From an uncultured Agathobaculum sp. (lineage in GTDB: Bacteria > Bacillota > Clostridia > Oscillospirales > Butyricicoccaceae), in the NCBI RefSeq assembly GCF_944380985.1, contig NZ_CALWJJ010000008.1, positions 32,849 to 96,848 on the forward strand: 64,000 nucleotides of DNA, in the 5' to 3' direction. A program made the position numbers and the translations under genes. Shown in pieces: positions 34,744 to 44,715 of the stretch (its first letter is position 1; every line of letters begins with the position of its first letter). A model generated the notes under the pieces. The model was not told where the DNA came from. It saw only the letters and a program-made list of their open reading frames with translations, and made no database searches.

Positions 34744-35246
34744 TCTACCAAGCCCTCGATACTCTCGATATAGATAATGCCCGCCTTCATGTCGATCTGC
34801 TGCAAAAAGGGTTTCGACGCCGGAATATACACCAGCCGCCCCGCCGGGGTTGCCACCTCGTACATATCGTGCGCAGGGTTGTCGGTCAGCACGTCGTGCA
34901 GGCGGCCGATCTCGCGGCCCAGCCGGCGGTCAAAAACGGTAAAGCCCAGAATATCCTGGATAAACACCAGGTCTTCGGGCAGCTCGACGTCATCCCGGTC
35001 GATGTGCAGCACGCGGCCGCGCAGCGCCTCGGCAGCCTCCGGGCTGTCCACCCCTTTGAGATGCATGAGCACTATGTTCTTGTGTACCTGCGCCCGCTGC
35101 ACTGCAACCGGCGTGTTTTCATCCAGATAGAGCGTGTCGAAATCGCATAGCACCTCGGGGCTGTCGCACCAGCTTTGTACCTTGAGATCGCCGCGAATGC
35201 CGTGCGTGCCCACGATTTTTCCGGCTTCTAAGAATTGTTTCGGCAT
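34740..35246 (-). CDS. rimM: 16S rRNA processing protein RimM
   Basis: A 168-residue protein with an N-terminal RimM domain (AGKIVGTHGIRGDLKV) and a C-terminal PRC-barrel (IGRLHDVLTDNPAHDMYEV). It binds S19 during 30S maturation. ATG 35246 is selected for the GGAGGA site upstream; an in-frame codon 19 residues earlier has none. Confidence 0.94.
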   Translation of the reverse strand: MPKQFLEAGKIVGTHGIRGDLKVQSWCDSPEVLCDFDTLYLDENTPVAVQRAQVHKNIVLMHLKGVDSPEAAEALRGRVLHIDRDDVELPEDLVFIQDILGFTVFDRRLGREIGRLHDVLTDNPAHDMYEVATPAGRLVYIPASKPFLQQIDMKAGIIYIESIEGLVE

Positions 35247-35289
35247 AGGTTTGTCCTCCGGCAAATTGCAAATTACGCACACCGCACAG

Positions 35290-35534
35290 CGCGCGTATAA
35301 CAAAAAATCGCCGCGCGGCGGCGATTTTCAGCTCAAAGCGCTGTCCAGGCGCGTATAAACAGAAAACCGCCATGCGGTTTTCACCAAAAGCACGGGCTTA
35401 GCCCATACTTTTGATAAGAAAAACGAAGCGCCTGCAAAAAAATTTTACCGGGCTTCGGCGCGACAGCCCTGCCAAGCACAGCCCGACAAGGGCATGGCTT
35501 CGTTTAAAACGGGCTTTGCCCGTTTTAAACGAAG
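35290..35534. repeat. cluster of inverted repeats between khpA and rimM
   Basis: Several palindromes fill the gap: 11-bp arms at 35304-35328 (AAAATCGCCGC and its complement, with a T-run on the minus strand), 9-bp arms at 35362-35382 (GAAAACCGC), a GGGC/GCCC hairpin near 35394-35413, a CGAAGC/GCTTCG pairing at about 35424-35459, and a perfect 17-bp-arm hairpin at 35498-35534 just past the khpA stop. Confidence 0.8.
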
Positions 35535-35537
35535 TGA

Positions 35538-35768
35538 TCAATCGAGAATATCGACTGTCACATGCTTGTTTTCGCGATTGCCTGCCGCTTTCATGAGTGT
35601 GCGGATTTCCTTTGCGATGCGGCCGTGCCGGCCGATAACCCGCCCCATATCCCCGGGCGCAACGCGCAGGGAATAGGTGATATTATCGCCGTCGATCTCC
35701 TCGGTGATGGCAATCGCATCCGGCTCGGAAACCAGATTTTTGACAATATAGGCCAATAACTCTTTCAT
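35538..35768 (-). CDS. khpA: KH-domain RNA-binding protein KhpA
   Basis: A 76-residue single KH-domain protein (MKELLAYIVKNLV, VAPGDMGRVIGRHGRIAKEIRTLM; the GxxG loop is GRHG). KhpA works with KhpB in Firmicutes as a global RNA chaperone linked to cell division. It lies 14 bp after rpsP. ATG 35768 follows GTGAGGAAA. Confidence 0.93.
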   Translation of the reverse strand: MKELLAYIVKNLVSEPDAIAITEEIDGDNITYSLRVAPGDMGRVIGRHGRIAKEIRTLMKAAGNRENKHVTVDILD

Positions 35769-35782
35769 TTCCTCACCCTCAC

Positions 35783-36025
35783 TCAGTTCAGCACGCCGGC
35801 CTTCTTCAGAATGCCGCGAACAGTATCGGTCGGCTGGGCGCCCTTCTTGATCCACTCCTGTGCGCGCTCCGCGTTAACATGAACGGAAGCCGGCTCGGTC
35901 AGTGGATTATAAGTGCCAATCTCCTCGATGAAGCGACCGTCGCGCGGGTAACGGGAATCGGCGACAACGATACGGTAAAACGGCGCCTTCTTCGCGCCCA
36001 TGCGGCGCAGTCTGATCTTTACCAT
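35783..36025 (-). CDS. rpsP: ribosomal protein S16 (bS16)
   Basis: An 80-residue S16: [40 protein letters not shown] is diagnostic. It lies between ffh and khpA in the usual order; ATG 36025 follows AAGGAGGTG. Confidence 0.97.
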   Translation of the reverse strand: MVKIRLRRMGAKKAPFYRIVVADSRYPRDGRFIEEIGTYNPLTEPASVHVNAERAQEWIKKGAQPTDTVRGILKKAGVLN

Positions 36026-36081
36026 GGATGTTTCACCTCCTTAACGGATAATATCTATTGTAAATTTCTTTACAAACACAG

Positions 36082-37452
<1,371 letters not shown>

Positions 37453-37455
37453 GGG

Positions 37456-37827
37456 TCAAGCCTCCTGCCTGAGCTGGTCGAGCAGCGCCGCCATGCGGCA
37501 GGCGATCGCCTCCGCCTCTCTGCTGTGCAGCGCGGCTTCATTGAGCGCGCGCAGGCGTTCGACCTCGAGCATCAGTTCTTCCGCGCAGCGCCCGGTGCCG
37601 CCATAGCGGGCGACCAGACCGAGTTTCAGCTCCATCTCGCGCAGCGCGTGCTCGGCGCGCTTGACGCTGTCGCGCACGCCCTGACGGGTAATGCCCGCAT
37701 GCGCCGCAATCTCGGAAAGCGAAAGATCCTCATTATAATACAGGTCGAACAGCTCGCGCTGTTTTTCGGTGAGTGTATCGCCGTAAAAGTCAAATAACAA
37801 GCTCATCTCGAGCGGTTTGCCTCTCAT
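37456..37827 (-). CDS. ylxM: YlxM family helix-turn-helix protein
   Basis: A 123-residue putative regulator with a sigma-70-region-4-like helix-turn-helix (TLTEKQRELFDLYYNEDLSLSEIAAHAGITRQGVRDSVKRAE). YlxM commonly precedes ffh in Firmicutes; it has been linked to the SRP pathway. Start ATG 37827 is chosen for GGGAGG upstream; the Met at codon 8 is an alternative. It is first in the operon that continues to trmD. Confidence 0.92.
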   Translation of the reverse strand: MRGKPLEMSLLFDFYGDTLTEKQRELFDLYYNEDLSLSEIAAHAGITRQGVRDSVKRAEHALREMELKLGLVARYGGTGRCAEELMLEVERLRALNEAALHSREAEAIACRMAALLDQLRQEA

Positions 37828-37847
37828 CGGCGGCCCTCCCTTTTGAC

Positions 37848-37911
37848 GTGTAAAGTTTTATACCTTTACACTAAGCGTTATCATTCTACCGTATAAAGCA
37901 ACGCTTGTCAA
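37848..37911 (-). promoter_or_regulatory. promoter of ylxM-ffh operon with palindromic operator candidate
   Basis: On the minus strand, TTGACA, 17 bases and TAGAAT (37883-37911). Directly downstream of the expected start lies a perfect dyad GTGTAAAG-N8-CTTTACAC at 37848-37871, about 20 bp before the ylxM ATG. The position fits a repressor operator overlapping the early transcribed region. Confidence 0.7.
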
Positions 37912-37954
37912 GGGTAAAATAGCAGAAGCCGCAGGAGAATCTGTATACAAATGC

Positions 37955-38110
37955 CTGCGCGGCGGGTTTATCTGGTGATGCTGCGCGCGGTTTATTGGCG
38001 ATGTCCGTAAACGTGGCGTCTCACCGCCTGCGCGGCGCGGGCGTACAAGAGGGGAGACACGAAGTTTCTCCCCTCTTGTAAATTACCCCACTTCCTTTGG
38101 CAGGTGCAGG
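37955..38110 (-). repeat. dispersed intergenic repeat, longest copy
   Basis: Reading minus, the unit contains CCAAAGGAAGTGG, a hairpin (GAGGGGAG/CTCCCCTC arms), CGCCCGCGCCGCGCAGGCGG, a GTTTACGGACATCGCC core and CCAGATAAACCCGCCGC. Parts match copies near 29.0, 44.6 and 57.2 kb. Confidence 0.75.
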
Positions 38111-38410
38111 GATGAAACACATCTGCAAAAAAGTGCAACAGCATTTGCTGCTGCAAATAAGAGCGCGCCAAAGCGCGTAAAGTGCGCTCCTATAAGACTT
38201 TGCCGCCCGGCAGGGCCCATGGTCGCCTCCAACCGCTCTGCGCCCCGCAGCGCACCGGGTGGCAACTAACTCTAAAAATTATAACAACAGCCGGCGGTTT
38301 CCTGGGCGGCGGCGCCTTGTTTGTTTCAGTTGCAACTGGCACAGCGGGCAAGGCGGAACAATGCCCCCGGATAGGGCAAATGTCCCTGCCCATCGTTCAC
38401 ACAAACTTCG
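38111..38410. other. intergenic stretch without recognised features
   Basis: About 300 bp between the repeat and the yfmF promoter. A short GGGTGGCAAC string is not accompanied by T-box elements. No gene, RNA or terminator could be supported. Confidence 0.5.
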
Positions 38411-38411
38411 T

Positions 38412-38440
38412 TTGCCACATACCCCGAATAATGGTATAAT
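38412..38440 (+). promoter_or_regulatory. promoter of yfmF-yfmH-lgt-folD
   Basis: TTGCCA, 17 bases, TATAAT, 39 bases before the yfmF ATG. Confidence 0.75.
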
Positions 38441-38479
38441 AGGGCACATGGAAAAATTTCTCCGGAATCGAGGAACATT

Positions 38480-39763
38480 ATGCAACAAGTGACCCGAAAA
38501 AAGCTGAGCGCGGGCGTCAATCTCACCTGCGTGACCACGCCCAAATTCAAACGGGCGGTGCTGTGCGTCATGCTGCTTCTCCCGCTCGGCGGACCGGACG
38601 CCGCGCTGCGCGCCTGCCTGCCGCAGCTGTTGCGCCGCGGCACGGCAAAGCTGCCCGACCTGCGCGCGATCGGTCAGACGCTCGACGAATTGTACGGCGC
38701 GCGCATTGAGGCCTCGGTACGCAAGGAGGGCGAGAGTCTGTGCATCGGTTTTCTGGCCGACTTCATTGATGAAGCCTATGCGCCTGGCGCGAGCGGGCTG
38801 ACCGCAGGGGTTATCCGTCTGCTGGCCGACCTGCTGTTTGATCCCTACCTACAGGACGGCGTGTTCTGCCAGGACTACACCGCAGGCGAGCGCGAGGCGC
38901 TGCTCGACCGCATCGCAGCACAGAAGAACGACCCGCGCGCCTGGGCGCCCAAACGACTGATCGAGCTGATGTGCGCGGGGGAAGCCTACGGACAGTCCGT
39001 GCTCGGCACGGCCAGCCAGGCCGAACAAATCACGGAAAACAAGCTGTACACCGCCTACCGCCGCGCGCTGGACGAGGCGCAAATCGAGCTGTTCTACTGC
39101 GGCACAATGGCGCCTGATGCGGTAGAACGTCTGTTTGCCCAAACCCCGCTTACACAGCCGCGCAACGGCGCACTTTACCAGCCGCAAACGCAGATTATCG
39201 CGCAGCCGGCGGGCGCGCCGCGCGAGGTGGTCGAGCCTGAGCAGGTCACACAGGGCAAACTGTCGCTCGGCCTGCGCACGGGCGGCAGCTGCCTGACCGG
39301 TGGCGACCCCGTCGCTTACTGGCTGCTGACGACCTTGTACGGCGGCTCGACCAGCGCCAAACTGTTTTTAAATGTGCGCGAAAAAAAGTCGCTGTGCTAT
39401 TACGCAAGTGCGCAATTCATCGCCTCGAAGGGCATTTTGATGGTCAGCTCGGGCATTGAAAATAAGGATTTCGAGACCGCGCGGGATGAAATCCTGCGTC
39501 AGCTCGACGCCTGCCGCGCGGGCGATATTACAGACGCCGAAATCGAGTCCGCCCGCAAGACGCTCGTAAATGGCTGGCGCGCCATGCTGGATGATCCGCT
39601 CACCCTCGAACGCTACTGGCTAGGCCAAGCGGCCGCAGGTACGATGGTCTCGCCGGAGGAGCGCATCGCGCAGGCCGCGCAGGTCGACCGTACGCGCATC
39701 GTTTCGGCGGCGCAGGCGACCGCGCTCGACACCATATACTTTATGAAAGGGGCGGCAGAATGA
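38480..39763 (+). CDS. yfmF: M16-family peptidase-like protein YfmF (non-catalytic partner)
   Basis: A 427-residue protein of the M16 fold. The HxxEH zinc motif is absent, and the C-terminal substrate-binding half (YGGSTSAKLFLNVREKKSLCYYASAQ) is conserved. This is the usual state of YfmF, which partners the active YfmH. Both have been associated with the EF-P modification pathway in Bacillus. The genes overlap by 4 bp. Confidence 0.88.
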   Translation: MQQVTRKKLSAGVNLTCVTTPKFKRAVLCVMLLLPLGGPDAALRACLPQLLRRGTAKLPDLRAIGQTLDELYGARIEASVRKEGESLCIGFLADFIDEAYAPGASGLTAGVIRLLADLLFDPYLQDGVFCQDYTAGEREALLDRIAAQKNDPRAWAPKRLIELMCAGEAYGQSVLGTASQAEQITENKLYTAYRRALDEAQIELFYCGTMAPDAVERLFAQTPLTQPRNGALYQPQTQIIAQPAGAPREVVEPEQVTQGKLSLGLRTGGSCLTGGDPVAYWLLTTLYGGSTSAKLFLNVREKKSLCYYASAQFIASKGILMVSSGIENKDFETARDEILRQLDACRAGDITDAEIESARKTLVNGWRAMLDDPLTLERYWLGQAAAGTMVSPEERIAQAAQVDRTRIVSAAQATALDTIYFMKGAAE

Positions 39764-41025
39764 ATATAAAAACCTACTCCGCCCTGGATGAACAAATACA
39801 AATGCGCACGCTGGATAACGGTCTGCGCGTCTGCTATCTGCCAAAGCCGGGCTTTGGCAAAACCTTTGCCATTCTTGCAACCAACTTTGGCTCGGTCGAC
39901 GCGTCCTTCACTTTTGAGGGCAAGCGGTATGACACACCGGCGGGTGTAGCCCACTTTCTCGAACACAAAATGTTCGAAGACGAGGATGGCAACGCGCTGC
40001 AAAAATTTGCGCGCACGGGCGCAAGCCCCAACGCTTTCACCAGCCATGTGATGACCGCTTACCACTTCTCCTGCACCGACCGTTTTGCCGAAAACCTCGA
40101 AATACTGCTTAAATTTGTGTTTACGCCGTATTTTACTGACGAAAACGTCGCCAAGGAACGCGGCATCATCGGACAGGAGATCGGCATGATGGACGACACC
40201 CCGGCCTGGCGGGCTATGGTCGGCCTGTATGAGGGGATGTATCGCAACCACCCGGTTCGCGTGTCTATCGCTGGCAGCGTGGACAGCATCGCGCGCATCA
40301 CACCCGAAACACTCTACACCTGCCACCGCGCATTTTACAGCCCGAACAACATGGCACTTATCGTGTGCGGCACAGCCGATCTCGACGAGGTCTGCCGCAT
40401 GGCGGCCGAGTTTTCCCCGCAGACCGCAGCTGTGGTAGGGGAGCGTCACTACGGCGTGCGCCGCGAAGCGGTAAACGAGCTTCTCGTCGAGCAGCGGATG
40501 CCAGTCTCACAGCCGCAGCTGCTGCTCGGCTTTAAGGATGAGCCGGTGCAGCCGGGCGAGAGCCGTCTACGCCGCAGCCTGCTGGGCCAGCTGGCCGCGC
40601 GCCTGCTGTGCGGCGACACCGCGCCGCTTTACGCCGCGCTTTACGAAAAGCGCCTGATCGGCCGGGATTTTGACGTCGATTACACACTTTTGCCCGAGGG
40701 CGCGTGCGCGCTGCTCGGCGGTGACAGCCGCGACCCCGATGCCGTGCGCGAAGCCGTTGTGCAGCAGGTCGAGCGGTTGGCTCATGAAGGCGTCGACCGG
40801 GCGCTGTTTACCCGAATGAAAAAGGCGCTCTACGGCCTGCACCTACGCGTGCTCGATGTTCCCGAGGCCTATGCGCGGCGCGAAGCCGCCGCGCTATTCG
40901 CAGGCGAGCACTACCCGGATTTCGCCGTCCTGTTCGACACCATCGGCCCGGACGATGTGCAGGCTATGTTCGCACGCTGGGCGCGCCGCGACCGCTTAAC
41001 AATGTCGGTCATTCGGCCGAGATAA
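39760..41025 (+). CDS. yfmH: M16-family zinc peptidase YfmH
   Basis: A 421-residue M16 peptidase. The inverted zinc site HFLEHKMFE is intact, with a downstream Glu in the EIGMMDDTPAWRA stretch. It forms a pair with the inactive YfmF just upstream. The substrate is unknown; assignment to the EF-P 5-aminopentanol pathway follows the Bacillus annotation. Confidence 0.9.
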   Translation: MNIKTYSALDEQIQMRTLDNGLRVCYLPKPGFGKTFAILATNFGSVDASFTFEGKRYDTPAGVAHFLEHKMFEDEDGNALQKFARTGASPNAFTSHVMTAYHFSCTDRFAENLEILLKFVFTPYFTDENVAKERGIIGQEIGMMDDTPAWRAMVGLYEGMYRNHPVRVSIAGSVDSIARITPETLYTCHRAFYSPNNMALIVCGTADLDEVCRMAAEFSPQTAAVVGERHYGVRREAVNELLVEQRMPVSQPQLLLGFKDEPVQPGESRLRRSLLGQLAARLLCGDTAPLYAALYEKRLIGRDFDVDYTLLPEGACALLGGDSRDPDAVREAVVQQVERLAHEGVDRALFTRMKKALYGLHLRVLDVPEAYARREAAALFAGEHYPDFAVLFDTIGPDDVQAMFARWARRDRLTMSVIRPR

Positions 41026-41051
41026 CGAAAGACAGCAAAGGAAGGACTACC

Positions 41052-41978
41052 ATGGAACACGTCATCTCTTTCCCGGCGCTCGGCCTGGAGCTTACGATCA
41101 ACCGCGTTGCTTTCAATGTGTTCGGCAAGGATATTTACTGGTACGGCATCATCATCTGTGCCGGATTTATCCTGGCCGCGCTCTATGTAAACGCCCGCGT
41201 TAAGCAGTTCGGCGTCACCTCGGATAACCTGGTCGACTGCCTGATCATCTGCGTGCCCACCGGCATCGTGTGTGCGCGTATCTATTATGTCATCTTCGAG
41301 TGGGAGTATTACCGCCAACATCCGGGCGAGATCGTCGCCATCTGGAACGGCGGCATCGCGATTTACGGCGCGGTGATCGGCGTGCTGATCGCGCTGTTTG
41401 TTTACAGCCGGGTCAAAAAACTATCCTATGCCACGCTGTGCGACCTGGCCGCTTTCGGCCTGCTGATCGGCCAGTGCATTGGCCGCTGGGGCAACTTTGT
41501 CAACGGTGAGGCGCACGGCGGCGAAACCGGCCTACCCTGGGGCATGTCAATCGACGGCGCCGACCCGGTGCACCCGACTTTCCTCTATGAATCACTGTGG
41601 AACCTGGCCGGTTTTGCCGCGTTGCATTTTTATGCGAATAGACGAAAATTTGCCGGTGAGATCGCACTGCTCTATATCGCGTGGTACGGCCTTGGCCGCG
41701 CGTGGATCGAGGGCCTGCGCACCGACAGCCTGTATCTCGGCCCCGTTCGGGTGTCGCAGGTGCTGGCAGCGGTCAGCTGCGTGGCCGCTATCGCGCTGCT
41801 CGCGCGGCAGTACCATCGCATCCGGGTGCGGCAGGCGTTCTATGTGCCCGAAATGCCGCAGCCCGCGCCGGAGGGCGCACCCGCAGCGCCGGCAGAGGAT
41901 GCGATGAGTCAGCCCGCCGTTGAGACGGCCGGCTCTGCGTCGGCGGAGGACTCGCCCGCGCAATCGGAAGGAAAATAA
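41052..41978 (+). CDS. lgt: prolipoprotein diacylglyceryl transferase
   Basis: A 308-residue integral membrane enzyme that lipidates the lipobox cysteine of prolipoproteins. WYGIIICAGFILA, NGGIAIYGAVIG, GRWGNFVNGEAHGGETGLPWGM (signature with essential Arg/Asn) and HPTFLYESLWN are intact. A 40-50-residue Ala/Pro/Glu/Ser tail after the last helix is not part of the family core. ATG 41052 lies 26 bp after yfmH. Confidence 0.95.
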   Translation: MEHVISFPALGLELTINRVAFNVFGKDIYWYGIIICAGFILAALYVNARVKQFGVTSDNLVDCLIICVPTGIVCARIYYVIFEWEYYRQHPGEIVAIWNGGIAIYGAVIGVLIALFVYSRVKKLSYATLCDLAAFGLLIGQCIGRWGNFVNGEAHGGETGLPWGMSIDGADPVHPTFLYESLWNLAGFAALHFYANRRKFAGEIALLYIAWYGLGRAWIEGLRTDSLYLGPVRVSQVLAAVSCVAAIALLARQYHRIRVRQAFYVPEMPQPAPEGAPAAPAEDAMSQPAVETAGSASAEDSPAQSEGK

Positions 41979-42062
41979 CCGGGCAAGGCAGGCGACGCGC
42001 CTGCTCTGCTATAAAAAACAGCAAGGGGCATTCCCACCCCGCAGACAACAAGGAGGTATGAC

Positions 42063-42914
42063 ATGAGCGCAGTAAAAATGGACGGCAAGGCGCTTTCTGA
42101 CAAGGTGCGCGGCAGCATTCTGGCCGAGACCGAGGCGCTGAAGAAAAAAGGCGTCACGCCCGGTTTGGCGGTCATCATCGTGGGCAACGACCCCGCAAGC
42201 GAGATCTATGTGCGCAACAAGGAAAAGGCGTGTGCGGCCTGCGGGTTTTACAGTGAAAAATACGCGCTGCCCGCCCAAACCACGCAGGACGAGCTGCTCG
42301 GCCTGATCGACCAGCTCAACCGCAGCCCGCAGATCTCGGGCATCTTATGCCAGCTGCCGGTGCCCGATCACATATCCGAGCAGGCGGTCATCAACGCGAT
42401 CGACCCCAAAAAGGATGTCGATGCGTTCCACCCGGTCAACGTCGGCCGGATCATGGTCGGCAGCTTTGACTTTGCGCCCTGCACGCCCGCTGGTGTGATG
42501 GAACTGCTCGACGAATACGGCATCGACCCAAAGGGCCGGGAATGCGTGGTAGTCGGCCGGTCGAACATCGTCGGCAAGCCGATGGGCATGCTGCTGCTGC
42601 ACCGGCACGGCACAGTCACCATATGTCACAGCCGCACGCAAAACCTGGCAGAGGTATGCCGCCGGGCGGACATCCTGGTCGCTGCGGTGGGCAAGGCGGG
42701 CTTTATTACCCCGGACATGATAAAGGACGGCGCGGTCGTGATCGACGTCGGCATCAACCGGGATGCAAACGGCAAGGTCTGCGGCGATGTCGACCCCGCC
42801 GTAATGGATAAAGCAGCGTTTATGACCCCCGTGCCCGGCGGAGCGGGCCCGATGACCATCACCATGCTAATGAAGAACACACTGACAGCCGCAAAGCTCC
42901 AAAATGGTCTTTAA
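42063..42914 (+). CDS. folD: bifunctional methylenetetrahydrofolate dehydrogenase/cyclohydrolase
   Basis: A 283-residue FolD. EIYVRNKEKAC carries the catalytic Tyr and Lys, GILCQLPVPDHI is the conserved signature, and VVVGRSNIVGKPMGMLLL plus PVPGGAGPMTITMLMKNT are the NADP site and C-terminal motif. It interconverts methylene-, methenyl- and formyl-THF. AAGGAGG precedes ATG 42063. Confidence 0.97.
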   Translation: MSAVKMDGKALSDKVRGSILAETEALKKKGVTPGLAVIIVGNDPASEIYVRNKEKACAACGFYSEKYALPAQTTQDELLGLIDQLNRSPQISGILCQLPVPDHISEQAVINAIDPKKDVDAFHPVNVGRIMVGSFDFAPCTPAGVMELLDEYGIDPKGRECVVVGRSNIVGKPMGMLLLHRHGTVTICHSRTQNLAEVCRRADILVAAVGKAGFITPDMIKDGAVVIDVGINRDANGKVCGDVDPAVMDKAAFMTPVPGGAGPMTITMLMKNTLTAAKLQNGL

Positions 42915-42928
42915 CCATATTGCAGAAA

Positions 42929-42980
42929 AAACAAACATCCCCTTGTGCATCGGCCAAGCGCCCGCACAGGGGGATTGTTT
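42929..42980. terminator. bidirectional terminator between folD and tyrA
   Basis: Long arms AAACATCCCCTTGTGC and GCACAGGGGGATTGTTT, with A- and T-tracts on both sides. Confidence 0.88.
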
Positions 42981-42994
42981 CTTCAAAGCTCGGA

Positions 42995-43831
42995 TCAGCC
43001 CAGCTTTTCTTTGCGCTCGCGCCCATCGCGCAGCAAGGCTGTCAGCGTTTCGCGGTCGCCTGCGCGGATGGCGCGGCGGTACTCGTCCAGGTGTCCGATG
43101 ATCTCGTCGATCTCGCGCACAAGCGGTGCGGCGTTGCACAAAAACAGCTCGCTCCACATGGTCTCGTTGAGCTTGGCCACGCGGGTCAGATCCTTATAGC
43201 TGCCCGCCGAATAGCCGTTGTGCTTGTCCGCCTCCGGACTTTTGATGTAAGCCGAGGACACGATATGCGCCAGCTGTGAGGTGAAAGCGATCATCCTGTC
43301 GTGCTGCTCTGCCGTGCAGCGCACGGTCTGCCCGAAGCCGAGCGACATGAAGTACGCCTCCAGCTGCTCGAGCACCCGCTCGGTGCTGCTCTTTGTCGGC
43401 ACAAAGATCATGCTCGCGCCGTCAAACAGCGTGGGCAGCGCAAAATCAAGGCCGGAAAACTCGCGCCCCGCCATCGGGTGTCCGCCGACGTAGTGCACAC
43501 CCGCTTCGAGCGCCGCCTGCTCAAGCTGGTCTACCATCACCTGCTTAACACCGACCATGTCGACCACCACACAGCCCTTTTTCATTTTGGGCATGTTCGC
43601 AAGCAGCCAGTCTATCGTCGCCTGCGGATACAGGCCGATGATGACAAGGTCAGCCTCCTTATAAAGCGCCTCGGTCGCAACCGCGTCTATTGTGCCGTCC
43701 GCGCGCGCCTGATCGGCGACCTGGCGGGTGCGGTTCCAGCCGAGCACCCGGCTGAGCGTGCGCGCCTTGATAGCCTTTGCCATCGAGCCGCCCATCAGGC
43801 CGAGTCCGGCGATAAGTACGGTATCAAACAT
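42995..43831 (-). CDS. tyrA: prephenate dehydrogenase
   Basis: A 278-residue NAD-dependent enzyme of tyrosine synthesis. The Rossmann start IAGLGLMGGSMAKAIK, the catalytic-His segment VGGHPMAGREFSG and the FTSQLAHIVSSAYI helix are typical. There is no ACT domain, so no allosteric tyrosine site is visible. No aro genes adjoin it in the window. Confidence 0.93.
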   Translation of the reverse strand: MFDTVLIAGLGLMGGSMAKAIKARTLSRVLGWNRTRQVADQARADGTIDAVATEALYKEADLVIIGLYPQATIDWLLANMPKMKKGCVVVDMVGVKQVMVDQLEQAALEAGVHYVGGHPMAGREFSGLDFALPTLFDGASMIFVPTKSSTERVLEQLEAYFMSLGFGQTVRCTAEQHDRMIAFTSQLAHIVSSAYIKSPEADKHNGYSAGSYKDLTRVAKLNETMWSELFLCNAAPLVREIDEIIGHLDEYRRAIRAGDRETLTALLRDGRERKEKLG

Positions 43832-43846
43832 GGATAATCTCCTTTC

Positions 43847-44506
43847 TCAGCTACGTGGATTAACCCGGCAGATATGCCTCCAAGCGGGGGTGACGCGACA
43901 AAAGACAAATACAATCAGCGCACCGGCAAGGTTTAAAATCAAGTCATCCACATCGCATGAACCTGCGCCAGTGTATACCTGCGCCACCTCGATCGCCGTA
44001 ATGCCGAGCGCGAGCGAGGCGGCAAAAAAGAAGATGCTGCGCTGCCAGCGAAACAATGCGGGCAGGAATACGCCAAGTGGCGCAAACGCCGCAAGATTGC
44101 CCAGCAGGTTGAGCACGACCAGCCGTAGCGAGATATTGTCATAGCCGTAGGCGATCAGGTAATTTCTGATTGTGCGTAGTGGCTCAAGGTTGACCGCGCC
44201 GTAATTGATATAATCCACGCCCAGGTGAAAGCCGCGGCCAAAGGCGTTATCAAAAAACAATACGTTTGCCAGCACCCAGAGATAGTACCAGAACAGCAGC
44301 ATCATATAATCATGCCGCCGCGCGCCGCGCGAAGACTTGGGCACACCGTAAAACAACGATATGCCGAGCAGCGCTGCAAACCCCGCGGCAAAGGCGAGTT
44401 TGGTCTCCGGTCCTACGATATAGCCGGGCGCAAGCTCATAAAACAGATTCAGGCAGATCAGCACGGCGGCCAGCACCGCCGCCAGCCTTCGGACAAAGGT
44501 TTTCAA
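43847..44506 (-). CDS. VanZ-family membrane protein
   Basis: A 219-residue protein with about five membrane helices and the VanZ-like pattern (NLEPLRTIRNYLIAYG, LNLLGNLAAFAPLGVFLPAL, EVAQVYTGAGSCDVDDLILNLAGAL). I place the start at TTG 44506, with AAGGAG ten bases upstream; an in-frame ATG 29 codons earlier lies within a repeat copy and has no ribosome site. Teicoplanin resistance is the namesake role; most members are of unknown function. Confidence 0.85.
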   Translation of the reverse strand: MKTFVRRLAAVLAAVLICLNLFYELAPGYIVGPETKLAFAAGFAALLGISLFYGVPKSSRGARRHDYMMLLFWYYLWVLANVLFFDNAFGRGFHLGVDYINYGAVNLEPLRTIRNYLIAYGYDNISLRLVVLNLLGNLAAFAPLGVFLPALFRWQRSIFFFAASLALGITAIEVAQVYTGAGSCDVDDLILNLAGALIVFVFCRVTPAWRHICRVNPRS

Positions 44507-44554
44507 ATAGATTCTGCTCCTTTGCAGCGGATTTTTTTCGGTATCAGAGCAAGG

Positions 44555-44615
44555 GGAGCCACCTGCGCGGCGGGTTATCGGTGGTATCCGCAAGAATAAT
44601 GGGTCGCCGCCTTAG
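44555..44615 (-). repeat. dispersed intergenic repeat, shortened copy
   Basis: On the minus strand, AGGCGGCGA...GCGGATACCACCGATAACCCGCCGCGCAGG matches the unit at 37955-38110 but lacks about 25-30 internal bases. It lies just upstream of the VanZ-like gene. Confidence 0.55.
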
Positions 44616-44715
44616 GGGGGTGGGGAACAGTGCGTCTGCACGAGCGCGCACGCACGCCCCGCTCCATCCCGTGCAGATGCATCCCCTCTGCTACTGTTTG
44701 CAAAACAAGTCCGCC

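Noticed and set aside
38255..38285. GGGTGGCAAC resembling the T-box antiterminator core
   Set aside because: No Stem I, specifier loop, AG bulge or terminator accompanies it, and the gene downstream is not an amino-acid gene.
44507..44593. Upstream ATG for the VanZ-like gene
   Set aside because: The extra 29 residues are encoded partly by a repeat copy and there is no ribosome site. TTG 44506 has AAGGAG at good distance.
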